Below are positions 19,860-31,500 of a stretch of 64,000 nucleotides of DNA, one piece after another (position 1 is the stretch's first letter; the number at the start of each line of letters is the position of its first letter). Below the pieces are notes generated by a model. The model saw only the letters and a list, made by a program, of their open reading frames with translations, had not been told where the DNA came from and did not search any database. A program made the translations under genes and the position numbers. Origin of the DNA: Cherax quadricarinatus (taxonomy: Eukaryota; Arthropoda; Malacostraca; Decapoda; Parastacidae); contig NC_091391.1 of the NCBI RefSeq assembly GCF_038502225.1, positions 587,502 to 651,501 of the forward strand, in the 5' to 3' direction.

Positions 19860-21640
19860 GTGTGGGTGGCATCCTGGGTGTTAGTGGACTGGTGTGGGTG
19901 GCATCCTGGGTGGTAGTGGACTGATGTGGGTGGCATCCTGGGTGTTAGTGGACTGGTGTGGGTCACATCCTGGGTGTTAGTGGACTGATGTGGGTGGCAT
20001 CCTGGGTGTTAGTGGACTGGTGTGGGTGGCATCCTGGGTGTTAGTGGACTGATGTGGGTGGCATCCTGGGTGTTAGTGGACTGGTGTGGGTGTCATCCTG
20101 GGTGTTAGTGGACTGGTGTGGGTGGCATCCTGGGTGGTAGTGGACTGATGTGGGTGGCATCCTGGGTGTTAGTGGACTGGTGTGGGTGGCATCCTGGGTG
20201 TTAGTGGACTGGTGTGGGTGGCATCCTGGGTGGTAGTGGACTGATGTGGGTGGCATCCTGGGTGTTAGTGGACTGGTGTGGGTCACATCCTGGGTGTTAG
20301 TGGACTGATGTGGGTGGCATCCTGGGTGTTAGTGGACTGGTGTGGGTCACATCCTGGGTGTTAGTGGACTGGTGTGGGTCACATCCTGGGTGTTAGTGGA
20401 CTGGTGTGAGTGGCATCCTGGGTGTTAGTGGACTGGTGTGGGTGGCATCCTGGGTGTTAGTGGACTGGTGTGGGTGACATCCTGGGTGTTAGTGGACTGG
20501 TGTGGGTCACATCCTGGGTGTTAGTGGACTGGTGTGGGTCACATCCTGGGTGTTAGTGGACTGGTGTGGGTCACATCCTGGGTGTTAGTGGACTGATGTG
20601 GGTGGCATCCTGGGTGTTAGTGGACTGGTGTGGGTGTCATCCTGGGTGTTAGTGGACTGGTGTGGGTGGCATCCTGGGTGGTAGTGGACTGATGTGGGTG
20701 GCATCCTGGGTGTTAGTGGACTGGTGTGGGTGGCATCCTGGGTGTTAGTGGACTGGTGTGGGTGGCATCCTGGGTGGTAGTGGACTGATGTGGGTGGCAT
20801 CCTGGGTGTTAGTGGACTGGTGTGGGTCACATCCTGGGTGTTAGTGGACTGATGTGGGTGGCATCCTGGGTGTTAGTGGACTGGTGTGGGTCACATCCTG
20901 GGTGTTAGTGGACTGGTGTGAGTGGCATCCTGGGTGTTAGTGGACTGGTGTGGGTGGCATCCTGGGTGTTAGTGGACTGGTGTGGGTCACATCCTGGGTG
21001 TTAGTGGACTGGTGTGGGTCACATCCTGGGTGTTAGTGGACTGGTGTGGGTCACATCCTGGGTGTTAGTGGACTGGTGTGGGTGGCATCCTGGGTGTTAG
21101 TGGACTGGTGTGGGTCACATCCTGGGTGTTAGTGGACTGGTGTGGGTCACATCCTGGGTGTTAGTGGACTGGTGTGGGTCACATCCTGGGTGTTAGTGGA
21201 CTGGTGTGAGTGGCATCCTGGGTGTTAGTGGACTGGTGTGGGTGGCATCCTGGGTGTTAGTGGACTGGTGTGGGTCACATCCTGGGTGTTAGTGGACTGG
21301 TGTGGGTCACATCCTGGGTGTTAGTGGACTGATGTGGGTGGCATCCTGGGTGTTAGTGGACTGGTGTGGGTCACATCCTGGGTGTTAGTGGACTGATGTG
21401 GGTCACATCCTGGGTGTTAGTGGACTGGTGTGGGTGGCATCCTGGGTGTTAGTGGACTGGTGTGGGTGGCATCCTGGGTGTTAGTGGACTGGTGTGGGTC
21501 ACATCCTGGGTGTTAGTGGACTGGTGTGGGTCACATCCTGGGTGTTAGTGGACTGGTGTGGGTCACATCCTGGGTGTTAGTGGACTGGTGTGGGTCACAT
21601 CCTGGGTGTTAGTGGACTGGTGTGGGTCACATCCTGGGGA
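19860..21640 (+). repeat. 32-bp minisatellite inside a SINE (about 56 copies)
   Basis: Unit is GTGTTAGTGGACTGGTGTGG plus GTCACATCCTGG; the spacing of GCATCCTGGG at 19869 and 19901 is 32 bp. Variants are GGTGGCATCC / GGTCACATCC / GGTGTCATCC / GAGTGGCATCC, GACTGATGTG / GACTGGTGTG, and GGTGGTAGTG / GGTGTTAGTG. A long block recurs with an offset of 544 bp (17 units), for example 20041-20286 and 20585-20830. SINE head and tail sequence flank the array, so it is an internal expansion of the SINE. Confidence 0.96.
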
Positions 21641-21745
21641 CAAAGCTGACCTAATTTGCGAGAAATGCTAAGAATAACGAGTCATGGGTGTGAGCTATGG
21701 TCTGTGTAAGTTGTACCATGTACTCGTAGATATATTAATATTAGA
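21633..21745 (+). mobile_element. SINE tail after the internal array
   Basis: The final repeat unit runs into GGGACAAAGCTGACCTAATTTGCGAGAAATGC and continues through GAGCTATGGTCTGTGTAAG and ACTCGTAGATATATTAATATTA. From memory this order resembles the 3' half of a decapod SINE, which would place the element end near 21745 (AT-rich). The same GGTGTGG..CATCCTGGGG-GACAA junction exists reversed at 2800-2830. Confidence 0.65.
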
Positions 21746-21825
21746 AGTGTTGGGGGTGTGTTGTTCGTCAGGAAACTAGTCCCTCCTGATACAGGTGTTA
21801 GATGGAACCTGTTCTGTGGGCAGGC
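21746..21825. other. Unique spacer
   Basis: About 80 bp (GTGTTGGGGGTGTGTTGTTC, GTTAGATGGAACCTG). Nothing recognised. Confidence 0.5.
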
Positions 21826-22975
21826 ATTCGTGGTTCATGACTCGTGGTTCACGACCCGTGGTTCACGACCAGTGGTTCACGACCAGTGGTTCACGACCCG
21901 TGGTTCACGACCCGTGGTTCACGACCCGTGGTTCACGACCCGTGGTTCAAGACCCGTGGTTCAAGACTCGTGGTTCACGACCCGTGGTTCACGACCCGTG
22001 GTTCACGACCCGTGGTTCACGACCCGTGGTTCACGACCCGTGGTTCACGTCCCGTGGTTCACGACCCTTGGTTCAGGACCCATCGTTCACGACCCGTGGT
22101 TTACGACCCGTGGTTCATGACCCGTGGTTCAAGACTCGTGGTTCAAGACTCGTGGTTCACGACCCGTGGTTCATGACCCGTGGTTCAAGACTCGTGGTTC
22201 AAGACTCGTGGTTCACGACTCGTGGTTCACGACCCGTGGTTCATGACCCGTGGTTCAAGACTCGTGGTTCAAAACCCGTGGTTCACGACCCGTGGTTCAA
22301 GACTCGTGGTTCACGACCCGTGGTTCACGACCCGTGGTTCAAGACTCGTGGTTCACGACCCGTGGTTCACGACCCGTGGTTCACGACCCTTGGTTCACGA
22401 CCAGTGGTTCACGACCCGTGGTTCACGACCCGTGGTTCACGACCCGTGGTTCACGACCCGTGGTTCACGACCCGTGGTTCACGACCCGTGGTTCACGACC
22501 CGTGGTTCACGACCCATGGTTCAAGACTCGTGGTTCAAGACTCGTGGTTCAAAACCCGTGGTTCAAAACCCGTGGTTCACGACCCGTGGTTCACGACCCG
22601 TGGTTCACGACCCGTGGTTCACGACCCGTGGTTCACGACCCTTGGTTCACGACCAGTGGTTCACGACCCGTGGTTCACGACCCGTGGTTCACGACCCGTG
22701 GTTCACGACCCGTGGTTCACGACCCATGGTTCAAGACTCGTGGTTCAAGACTCGTGGTTCAAAACCCGTGGTTCAAAACCCGTGGTTCACGACCCTTGGT
22801 TCACGACCAGTGGTTCACGACCCGTGGTTCACGACCCGTGGTTCACGACCCGTGGTTCACGACCCGTGGTTCACGACCCGTGGTTCACGACCCGTGTTTC
22901 AAGACTCGTGGTTTACGACCCGTGGTTCACGACCCGTGGTTCAAGACCCGTGGTTCACGACCTGTGGTTCAACTT
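21826..22975. repeat. 14-bp CGTGGTTCACGACC array (about 81 copies)
   Basis: Period 14 bp. Variants: GGTTCAAGACT, GGTTCAAAACC, GGTTCATGACC, CCAGTGG, CCTTGG and CCATGG. A string of variants beginning GACCCTTGG recurs at 22385, 22637 and 22791, spacings that are exact multiples of 14 (18 and 11 units). Open frames here translate to repeated FTTRGSRPVVHDPW and are artefacts. Confidence 0.97.
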
Positions 22976-22998
22976 CCCCTAAACAACAACGTATATTT

Positions 22999-23749
22999 AC
23001 CAGTGTTACGTTACCACAAGGTAACGTCTTCTCATTACTTGTTACCAGTGTTACGTTACCACAAGGTAACGTCTTCTCATTACTTGGTACCAGTGTTACG
23101 TTACCACAAGGTAACGTCTTCTCATTACTTGGTACCAGTGTTACGTTACCACAAGGTAACGTCTTCTCATTACTTGGTACCAGTGTTACGTTACCACAAG
23201 GTAACGTCTTCTCATTACTTGGTACCAGTGTTACGTTACCACAAGGTAACGTCTTCTCATTACTTGGTACCAGTGTTACGTTACCACAAGGTAACGTCTT
23301 CTCATTACTTGGTACCAGTGTTACGTTACCACAAGATAACGTCTTCTCATTACTTGGTACCAGTGTTACGTTACCACAAGGTAACGTCTTCTCATTACTT
23401 GGTACCAGTGTTACGTTACCACAAGGTAACGTCTTCTCATTACTTGGTACCAGTGTTACGTTACCACAAGGTAACGTCTTCTCATTACTTGGTACCAGTG
23501 TTACGTTACCACAAGGTAACGTCTTCTCATTACTTGTTACCAGTGTTACGTTACCACAAGGTAACGTCTTCTCATTACTTGGTACCAGTGTTACGTTACC
23601 ACAAGGTAACGTCTTCTCATTACTTGGTACCAGTGTTACGTTACCACAAGATAACGTCTTCTCATTACTTGGTACCAGTGTTACGTTACCACAAGGTAAC
23701 GTCTTCTCATTACTTGGTACCAGTGTTACGTTACCACAAGATAACGTCT
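22999..23749. repeat. 45-bp minisatellite with a hairpin in each unit (17 copies)
   Basis: Unit starts CAGTGTTACGTTACCACAAGG and continues TAACGTCTTCTCATTACTTGG (spacing 45 bp, 23001 to 23046). Each unit contains the inverted repeat ACGTTACC-ACAA-GGTAACGT (8-bp stem, 4-nt loop); three units carry GATAACGT instead. As 45 is divisible by three, one frame gives a perfect 15-residue repeat (TSVTLPQGNVFSLLG) that is continuous with the 14-bp array ORF. With no start context, no signal peptide and no similarity, I do not call it a gene. Confidence 0.97.
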
Positions 23750-23910
23750 GCAGTTGGGATGTTGAAATAGGCTCCGAGAGTACTATCAGTAGGTGTTACA
23801 GCCAGAGTACGTCTTGTAACAGCTACAGTTGGGACAGGTTGTCAGAGTACTATCAGATCTTGGCAGCCAGTCTGGACTCTGATAAGGACTCTCACTCTTT
23901 TTATGTGATC
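23750..23910. other. Unique spacer with a diverged duplication
   Basis: About 160 bp with imperfect copies of GAGTACTATCAG (23777 and 23847) and CAGTTGGGA (23751 and 23826). Nothing else recognised. Confidence 0.55.
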
Positions 23911-25577
23911 ATTGTTAGTGTTCTTGTTGTACCATTGTTAGTGTTCTTGTTGTACCATTGTTAGTGTTCTTGTTGTACCATTGTTAGTGTTCTTGTTGTA
24001 CCATTGTTAGTGTTCTTGTTGTACCATTGTTAGTGTTCTTGTTGTACCATTGTTAGTGTTCTTGTTGTACCATTGTTAGTGTTTGTGATGTAGTGGATGG
24101 TGCTTCCTGTGTCTCAGTGTTCATGTTGTACCATTGTTAGTGTTCTTGTTGTACCATTGTTAGTGTTCTTGTTGTACCATTGTTAGTGTTATTGTTGTAC
24201 CATTGGTAGTGTTTGTGATGTAGTGGATGGTGTTTCCTGTGTCTCAGTGTTCTTGTTGTACCATTGTTAGTGTTCTTGTTGTACCATTGTTAGTGTTCTT
24301 GTTGTACCATTGTTAGTGTTCTTGTTGTACCATTGTTAGTGTTTGTGATGTAGTGGATGGTGTTTCCTGTGTCTCAGTGTTCTTGTTGTACCATTGTTAG
24401 TGTTCTTGTTGTACCATTGTTAGTGTTCTTGTTGTACCATTGTTAGTGTTTGTGATGTAGTGGATGGTGCTTCCTGTGTCTCAGTGTTCTTGTTGTACCA
24501 TTGTTAGTGTTCTTGTTGTACCATTGTTAGTGTTTGTGATGTGGATGGTGCTTCCTGTGTCTCAGTGTTCATGTTGTACCATTGTTAGTGTTCTTGTTGT
24601 ACCATTGTTAGTGTTTGTGTTGTACCATTGTTAGTGTTCTTGTTGTACCATTGTTAGTGTTCTTGTTGTACCATTGTTAGTGTTCTTGTTGTACCATTGT
24701 TAGTGTTATTGTTGTACCATTGTTAGTGTTCTTGTTGTACCATTGTTAGTGTTCTTGTTGTACCATTGTTAGTGTTCTTGTTGTACCATTGTTAGTGTTC
24801 TTGTTGTACCATTGTTAGTGTTCTTGTTGTACCATTGTTAGTGTTTGTGATGTAGTGGATGGTGTTTCCTGTGTCTCAGTGTTCTTGTTGTACCATTGTT
24901 TGTGTTCTTGTTGTACCATTGTTAGTGTTCTTGTTGTACCATTGTTAGTGTTCTTGTTGAACCATTGTTAGTGTTCTTGTTGTACCATTGTTAGTGTTCT
25001 TGTTGTACCATTGTTAGTGTTCTTGTACCATTGTTAGTGTTCTTGTTGTACCATTGTTAGTGTTCTTGTACCATTGTTAGTGTTCTTGTTGTATCATTGT
25101 TAGTGTTCTTGTTGTACCATTGTTAGTGTTCTTGTTGTACCATTGTTAGTGTTCTTGTTGTACCATTGTTAGTGTTCTTGTTGTACCATTGTTAGTGTTT
25201 GTGATGTAGTGGATGGTGTTTCCTGTGTCTCAGTGTTCTTGTTGTACCATTGTTAGTGTTCTTGTTGTACCATTGTTAGTGTTCTTGTTGTACCATTGTT
25301 AGTGTTCTTGTTGTACCATTGTTAGTGTTCTTGTTGTACCATTGTTAGTGTTCTTGTTGTACCATTGTTAGTGTTTGTGATGTAGTGGATGGTGCTTCCT
25401 GTGTCTCAGTGTTCTTGTTGTACCATTGTTAGTGTTCTTGTTGTACCATTGTTAGTGTTCTTGTTGTACCATTGTTAGTGTTCTTGTTGTACCATTGTTA
25501 GTGTTCTTGTTGTTCCATTAGTGTACATTGGTGTACCATTAGTGTTCTTGCTCCATTAGTGTTCTTGTAGTACCATT
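23911..25577. repeat. 23-bp array with an interspersed second unit
   Basis: The main unit is ATTGTTAGTGTTCTTGTTGT plus ACC (23 bp). A longer unit containing GTGATGTAGTGGATGGTG then TTTCCTGTGTCTCAGTG is interspersed near 24085, 24215, 24345, 24452, 24535 (shortened), 24847, 25201 and 25377, giving a two-level repeat. TTTCCTG and CTTCCTG sub-variants of the insert are present. The last 70 bp are degenerate and lead into the 20-bp array. Confidence 0.95.
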
Positions 25578-28500
25578 GTGTTGTGTGAGTGATACCAGTG
25601 TTGTGTGAGTGATACCAGTGTTGTGTGAGTGATACCAGTGTTGTGTGAGTGATACCAGTGTTGTGTGAGTGATACCAGTGTTGTGTGAGTGATACCAGTG
25701 TTGTGTGAGTGATACCAGTGTTGTGTGAGTGATACCAGTGTTGTGTGAGTGATACCAGTGTTGTGTGAGTGATACCAGTGTTGTGTGAGTGATACCAGTG
25801 TTGTGTGATGCCAGTGTTGTGTGAGTGATACCAGTGTTGTGTGAGTGATACCAGTGTTGTGTGAGTGATACCAGTGTTGTGTGAGTGATACCAGTGTTGT
25901 GTGAGTGATACCAGTGTTGTGTGAGTGAAACCAGTGTTGTGTGATACACGGGTTGTGTGAGTGATACCAGTGTTGTGTGAGTGACACCAGTGTGTTGTGA
26001 GTGATACCAGTGTTGTGTGAGTGAGACCAGTGTTGTGTGAGTGATACCAGTGTGTGTGTGATACCAGTGATACCAGTGTTGTGTGAGTGATACCAGTGTT
26101 GTGTGAGTGACCAGTGTTGTGTGAGTGACACCAGTGTTGTGTGATACCAGTGTTGTGTGAGTGATACCAGTGTTGTGTGAGTGATACCAGTGTTGTGTGA
26201 GTGACACCAGTGTTGTGTGATACCAGTGTTGTGTGAGTGATACCAGTGTTGTGTGAGTGATACCAGTGTTGTGTGAGTGACACCAGTGTTGTGTGATACC
26301 AGTGTTGTGTGAGTGATACCAGTGTTGTGTGAGTGACACCAGTGTTTTGTGAGTGATACCAGTGTTGTGTGAGTGACACCAGTGTTGTGTGATACCAGTG
26401 TTGTGTGAGTGACACCAGTGTTTTGTGAGTGATACCAGTGTTGTGTGAGTGACACCAGTGTTGTGTGATACCAGTGTTGTGTGAGTGACACCAGTGTTGT
26501 GTGAGTGACACCAGTGTTGTGTGAGTGATACCAGTGTTGTGTGAGTGACACCAGTGTTGTGTGAGTGATACCAGTGTTGTGTGTGATACCAGTGTTGTGT
26601 GAGTGACACCAGTGTTGTGTGAGTGACACCAGTGTTGTGTGAGTGACACCAGTGTTGTGTGAGTGATACCAGTGTTGTGTGAGTGACACCAGTGTTGTGT
26701 GAGTGACACCAGTGTTGTGTGAGTGACACCAGTGTTGTGTGAGTGACACCAGTGTTGTGTGAGTGATACCAGTGTTGTGTGAGTGACACCAGTGTTGTGT
26801 GAGTGATACCAGTGTTGTGTGAGTGATACCAGTGTTGTGTGAGTGATACCAGTGTTGTGTGAGTGATACCAGTGTTGTGTGAGTGACACCAGTGTTGTGT
26901 GAGTGATACCAGTGTTGTGTGAGTGATACCAGTGTTGTGTGAGTGACACCAGTGTTGTGTGAGTGACACCAGTGTTGTGTGAGTGATACCAGTGTTGTGT
27001 GAGTGATACCAGTGTTGTGTGAGTGACACCAGTGTTGTGTGAGTGATACCAGTGTTGTGTGAGTGATACCAGTGTTGTGTGAGTGATACCAGTGTTGTGT
27101 GAGTGATACCAGTGTTGTGTGAGTGATACCAGTGTTGTGTTAGTGACACCAGTGTTGTGTGAGTGACACCAGTGTTGTGTGAGTGATACCAGTGTTGTGT
27201 GAGTGATACCAGTGTTGTGTTAGTGACACCAGTGTTGTGTGAGTGACACCAGTGTTGTGTGAGTGATACCAGTGTTGTGTGAGTGATACCAGTGTTGTGT
27301 GAGTGATACCAGTGTTGTGTGAGTGACACCAGTGTTGTGTGACACCAGTGTTGTGTGAGTGACACCAGTGTTGTGTGACACCAGTGTTGTGTGAGTGACA
27401 CCAGTGTTGTGTGACACCAGTGTTGTGTGAGTGACACCAGTGTTGTGTGAGTGACACCAGTGTTGTGTGAGTGATACCAGTGTTGTGTGAGTGATACCAG
27501 TGTTGTGTGAGTGACACCAGTGTTGTGTGAGTGATACCAGTGTTGTGTGAGTGATACCAGTGTTGTGTGAGTGACACCAGTGTTGTGTGAGTGATACCAG
27601 TGTTGTGTGAGTGATACCAGTGTTGTGTGAGTGACACCAGTGTTGTGTGAGTGACACCAGTGTTGTGTGAGTGACACCAGTGTTGTGTGACACCAGTGTT
27701 GTGTGAGTGACACCAGTGTTGTGTGAGTGACACCAGTGTTGTGTGAGTGATACCAGTGTTGTGTGAGTGATACCAGTGTTGTGTGAGTGACACCAGTGTT
27801 GTGTGAGTGACACCAGTGTTGTGTGAGTGACACCAGTGTTGTGTGAGTGATACCAGTGTTGTGTGAGTGATACCAGTGTTGTGTGAGTGATACCAGTGTT
27901 GTGTGAGTGATACCAGTGTTGTGTGAGTGACACCAGTGTTGTGTGAGTGACACCAGTGTTGTGTGAGTGATACCAGTGTTGTGTGAGTGATACCAGTGTT
28001 GTGTGAGTGATACCAGTGTTGTGTGAGTGATACCAGTGTTGTGTGAGTGACACCAGTGTTGTGTGAGTGACACCAGTGTTGTGTGAGTGATACCAGTGTT
28101 GTGTGAGTGATACCAGTGTTGTGTGAGTGACACCAGTGTTGTGTGAGTGATACCAGTGTTGTGTGAGTGATACCAGTGTTGTGTGAGTGACACCAGTGTT
28201 GTGTGAGTGACACCAGTGTTGTGTGAGTGATACCAGTGTTGTGTGAGTGACACCAGTGTTGTGTGAGTGATACCAGTGTTGTGTGAGTGACACCAGTGTT
28301 GTGTGAGTGATACCAGTGTTGTTTGAGTGATACCAGTGTTGTGTGAGTGGCACCAGTGTTGTGTGATACCAGTGTTGTGTGAGTAATACCAGTGTTGTGT
28401 GAGTGATACCAGTGTTGTGTGAGTGATACCAGTATTGTGTGAGTGATACCAGTGTTGCGTGAGTGACACCAGTGTTGTGTGAGTGATACCAGTGTTGTGT

Positions 28501-31500
28501 GAGTGATACCAGTGTTGTGTGAGTGATGCCAGTGTTGTGTGATACCAGTGTTGTGTGATACCAGTGTTGTGTGAGTGATGCCAGTGTTGTGTGACACCAG
28601 TGTTGTGTGAGTGACACCAGTGTTGCGTGAGTGACACCAGTGTTGTGTGAGTGATACCAGTGTTGTGTGAGTGATACCAGTGTTGTGTGATACCAGTGTT
28701 GTGTGAGTGATGCCAGTGTTGTGTGACACCAGTGTTGTGTGAGTGACACCAGTGTTGTGTGAGTGATGCCAGTGTTGTGTGACACCAGTGTTGTGTGAGT
28801 GACACCAGTGTTGTGTGATGCCAGTGTTGTGTGAGTGATACCAGTGTTGTGTGATTGACACCAGTGTTGTGTGAGTGATACCAGTGTTGTGTGATTGACA
28901 CCAGTGTTGTGTGAGTGATACCAGTGTTGTGTGAGTGATACCAGTGTTGTGTGAGTGATACCAGTGTTGTGTGAGTGATACCAGTGTTGCGTGACACCAG
29001 TGTTGTGTGAGTGATACCAGTGTTGTGTGAGTGATACCAGTGTTGTGTGATACCAGTGTTGTGTGAGTGATGCCAGTGTTGTGTGATACCAGTGTTGTGT
29101 GATACCAGTGTTGTGTGAGTGATGCCAGTGTTGTGTGACACCAGTGTTGTGTGAGTGACACCAGTGTTGTGTGATGCCAGTGTTGTGTGAGTGATACCAG
29201 TGTTGTGTGATTGACACCAGTGTTGTGTGAGTGATACCAGTGTTGTGTGATTGACACCAGTGTTGTGTGAGTGATACCAGTGTTGTGTGAGTGATACCAG
29301 TGTTGTGTGAGTGATACCAGTGTTGTGTGAGTGATACCAGTGTTGCGTGAGTGACACCAGTGTTGTGTGAGTGATACCAGTGTTGTGTGAGTGATACCAG
29401 TGTTGTGTGATACCAGTGTTGTGTGAGTGATGCCAGTGTTGTGTGATACCAGTGTTGTGTGATACCAGTGTTGTGTGAGTGATGCCAGTGTTGTGTGACA
29501 CCAGTGTTGTGTGAGTGACACCAGTGTTGTGTGATGCCAGTGTTGTGTGAGTGATACCAGTGTTGTGTGATTGACACCAGTGTTGTGTGAGTGATACCAG
29601 TGTTGTGTGATTGACACCAGTGTTGTGTGATTGACACCAGTGTTGTGTGAGTGATACCAGTGTTGTGTGAGTGACACCAGTGTTGTGTGAGTGATACCAG
29701 TGTTGTGTGAGTGATACCAGTGTTGTGTGATTGACACCAGTGTTGTGTGATTGACACCAGTGTTGTGTGAGTGATACCAGTGTTGTGTGATTGACACCAG
29801 TGTTGTGTGAGTGACACCAGTGTTGTGTGATGCCAGTGTTGTGTGAGTGATACCAGTGTTGTGTGATTGACACCAGTGTTGTGTGAGTGATACCAGTGTT
29901 GTGTGATTGACACCAGTGTTGTGTGAGTGATACCAGTGTTGTGTGAGTGATACCAGTGTTGTGTGATTGACACCAGTGTTGTGTGATTGACACCAGTGTT
30001 GTGTGAGTGATACCAGTGTTGTGTGAGTGACACCAGTGTTGTGTGAGTGATACCAGTGTTGCGTGAGTGATACCAGTGTTGTGTGATGCCTGTGTTGTGT
30101 GAGTGATACCAGTGTTGTGTGAGTGACACCAGTGTTGTGTGAGTGATACCAGTGTTGTGTGAGTGATACCAGTGTTGTGTGAGTGATACCAGTGTTGTGT
30201 GAGTGATACCAGTGTTGTGTGAGTGATACCAGTGTTGTGTGAGTAACACCAGTGTTGTGTGAGTGATACCAGTGTTGTGTGAGTGACACCAGTGTTTTGT
30301 GAGTGATACCAGTGTTGTGTGAGTGATACCAGTGTTGTGTGAGTGATACCAGTGTTGTGTGAGTGATACCAGTGTTGTGTGAGTGATACCAGTGTTGTGT
30401 GAGTGATACCAGTGTTGTGTGAGTGATACCAGTGTTGTGAGTAACACCAGTGTTGTGTGAGTGATACCAGTGTTGTGTGAGTGATACCAGTGTTGTGTGA
30501 GTGATACCAGTGTTGTGTGAGTGATACCAGTGTTGTGTGAGTGATACCAGTGTTGTGTGAGTGATACCAGTGTTGTGTGAGTGATACCAGTGTTGTGTGA
30601 GTGATACCAGTGTTGTGTGAGTGACACCAGTGTTGTGTTAGTGACACCAGTGTTGTGTGAGTGATACCAGTGTTGTGTGAGTAACACCAGTGTTGTGTGA
30701 GTGATACCAGTGTTGTGTGAGTAACACCAGTGTTGTGTTAGTGACACCAGTGTTGTGTGAGTGATACCAGTGTTGTGTGAGTGATACTAGTGTTGTGTGA
30801 GTGATACCAGTGTTGTGTGAGTAACACCAGTGTTGTGTGAGTGATACCAGTGTTGTGTGAGTGATACCAGTGTTGTGTGAGTAACACCAGTGTTGTGTTA
30901 GTGACACCAGTGTTGTGTGACACCAGTGTTGTGTGAGTGATACCAGTGTTGTGTGAGTGATACTAGTGTTGTGTGAGTGATACCAGTGTTGTGTGAGTGA
31001 TACCAGTGTTGTGTGAGTGACACCAGTGTTGTGTTAGTGACACCAGTGTTGTGTGACACCAGTGTTGTGTTAGTGACACCAGTGTTGTGTGACACCAGTG
31101 TTGTGTTAGTGACACCAGTGTTGTGTGATGCCAGTGTTGTGTTAGTGACACCAGTGTTGTGTGATGCCAGTGTTGTGTGAGTGATATTAGTGTTGTGTGA
31201 GTGATACCAGTGTTGTGTGGGTGATACCAGTGTTGTGTGAGTGACACCAGTGTTGTGTGAGTGACACCAGTGTTGTGTGAGTGACACCAGTGTTGTGTGA
31301 GTGATACCAGTGTTGTGTGAGTGATACCAGTGTTGTGTGATTGATACCAGTGTTGTGTGAGTGACACCAGTGTTGTGTGAGTGACACCAGTGTTGTGTGA
31401 GTGACACCAGTGTTGTGTGAGTGACACCAGTGTTGTGTGAGTGACACCAGTGTTGTGTGAGTGACACCAGTGTTGTGTGAGTGACACCAGTGTTGTGTGA

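Noticed and set aside
22180..23964. 594-codon plus-strand ORF with a TSVTLPQGNVFSLLG repeat
   Set aside because: It runs through two unrelated arrays (14-bp and 45-bp) and into spacer. Continuity is explained by stop-free units and a period divisible by three.
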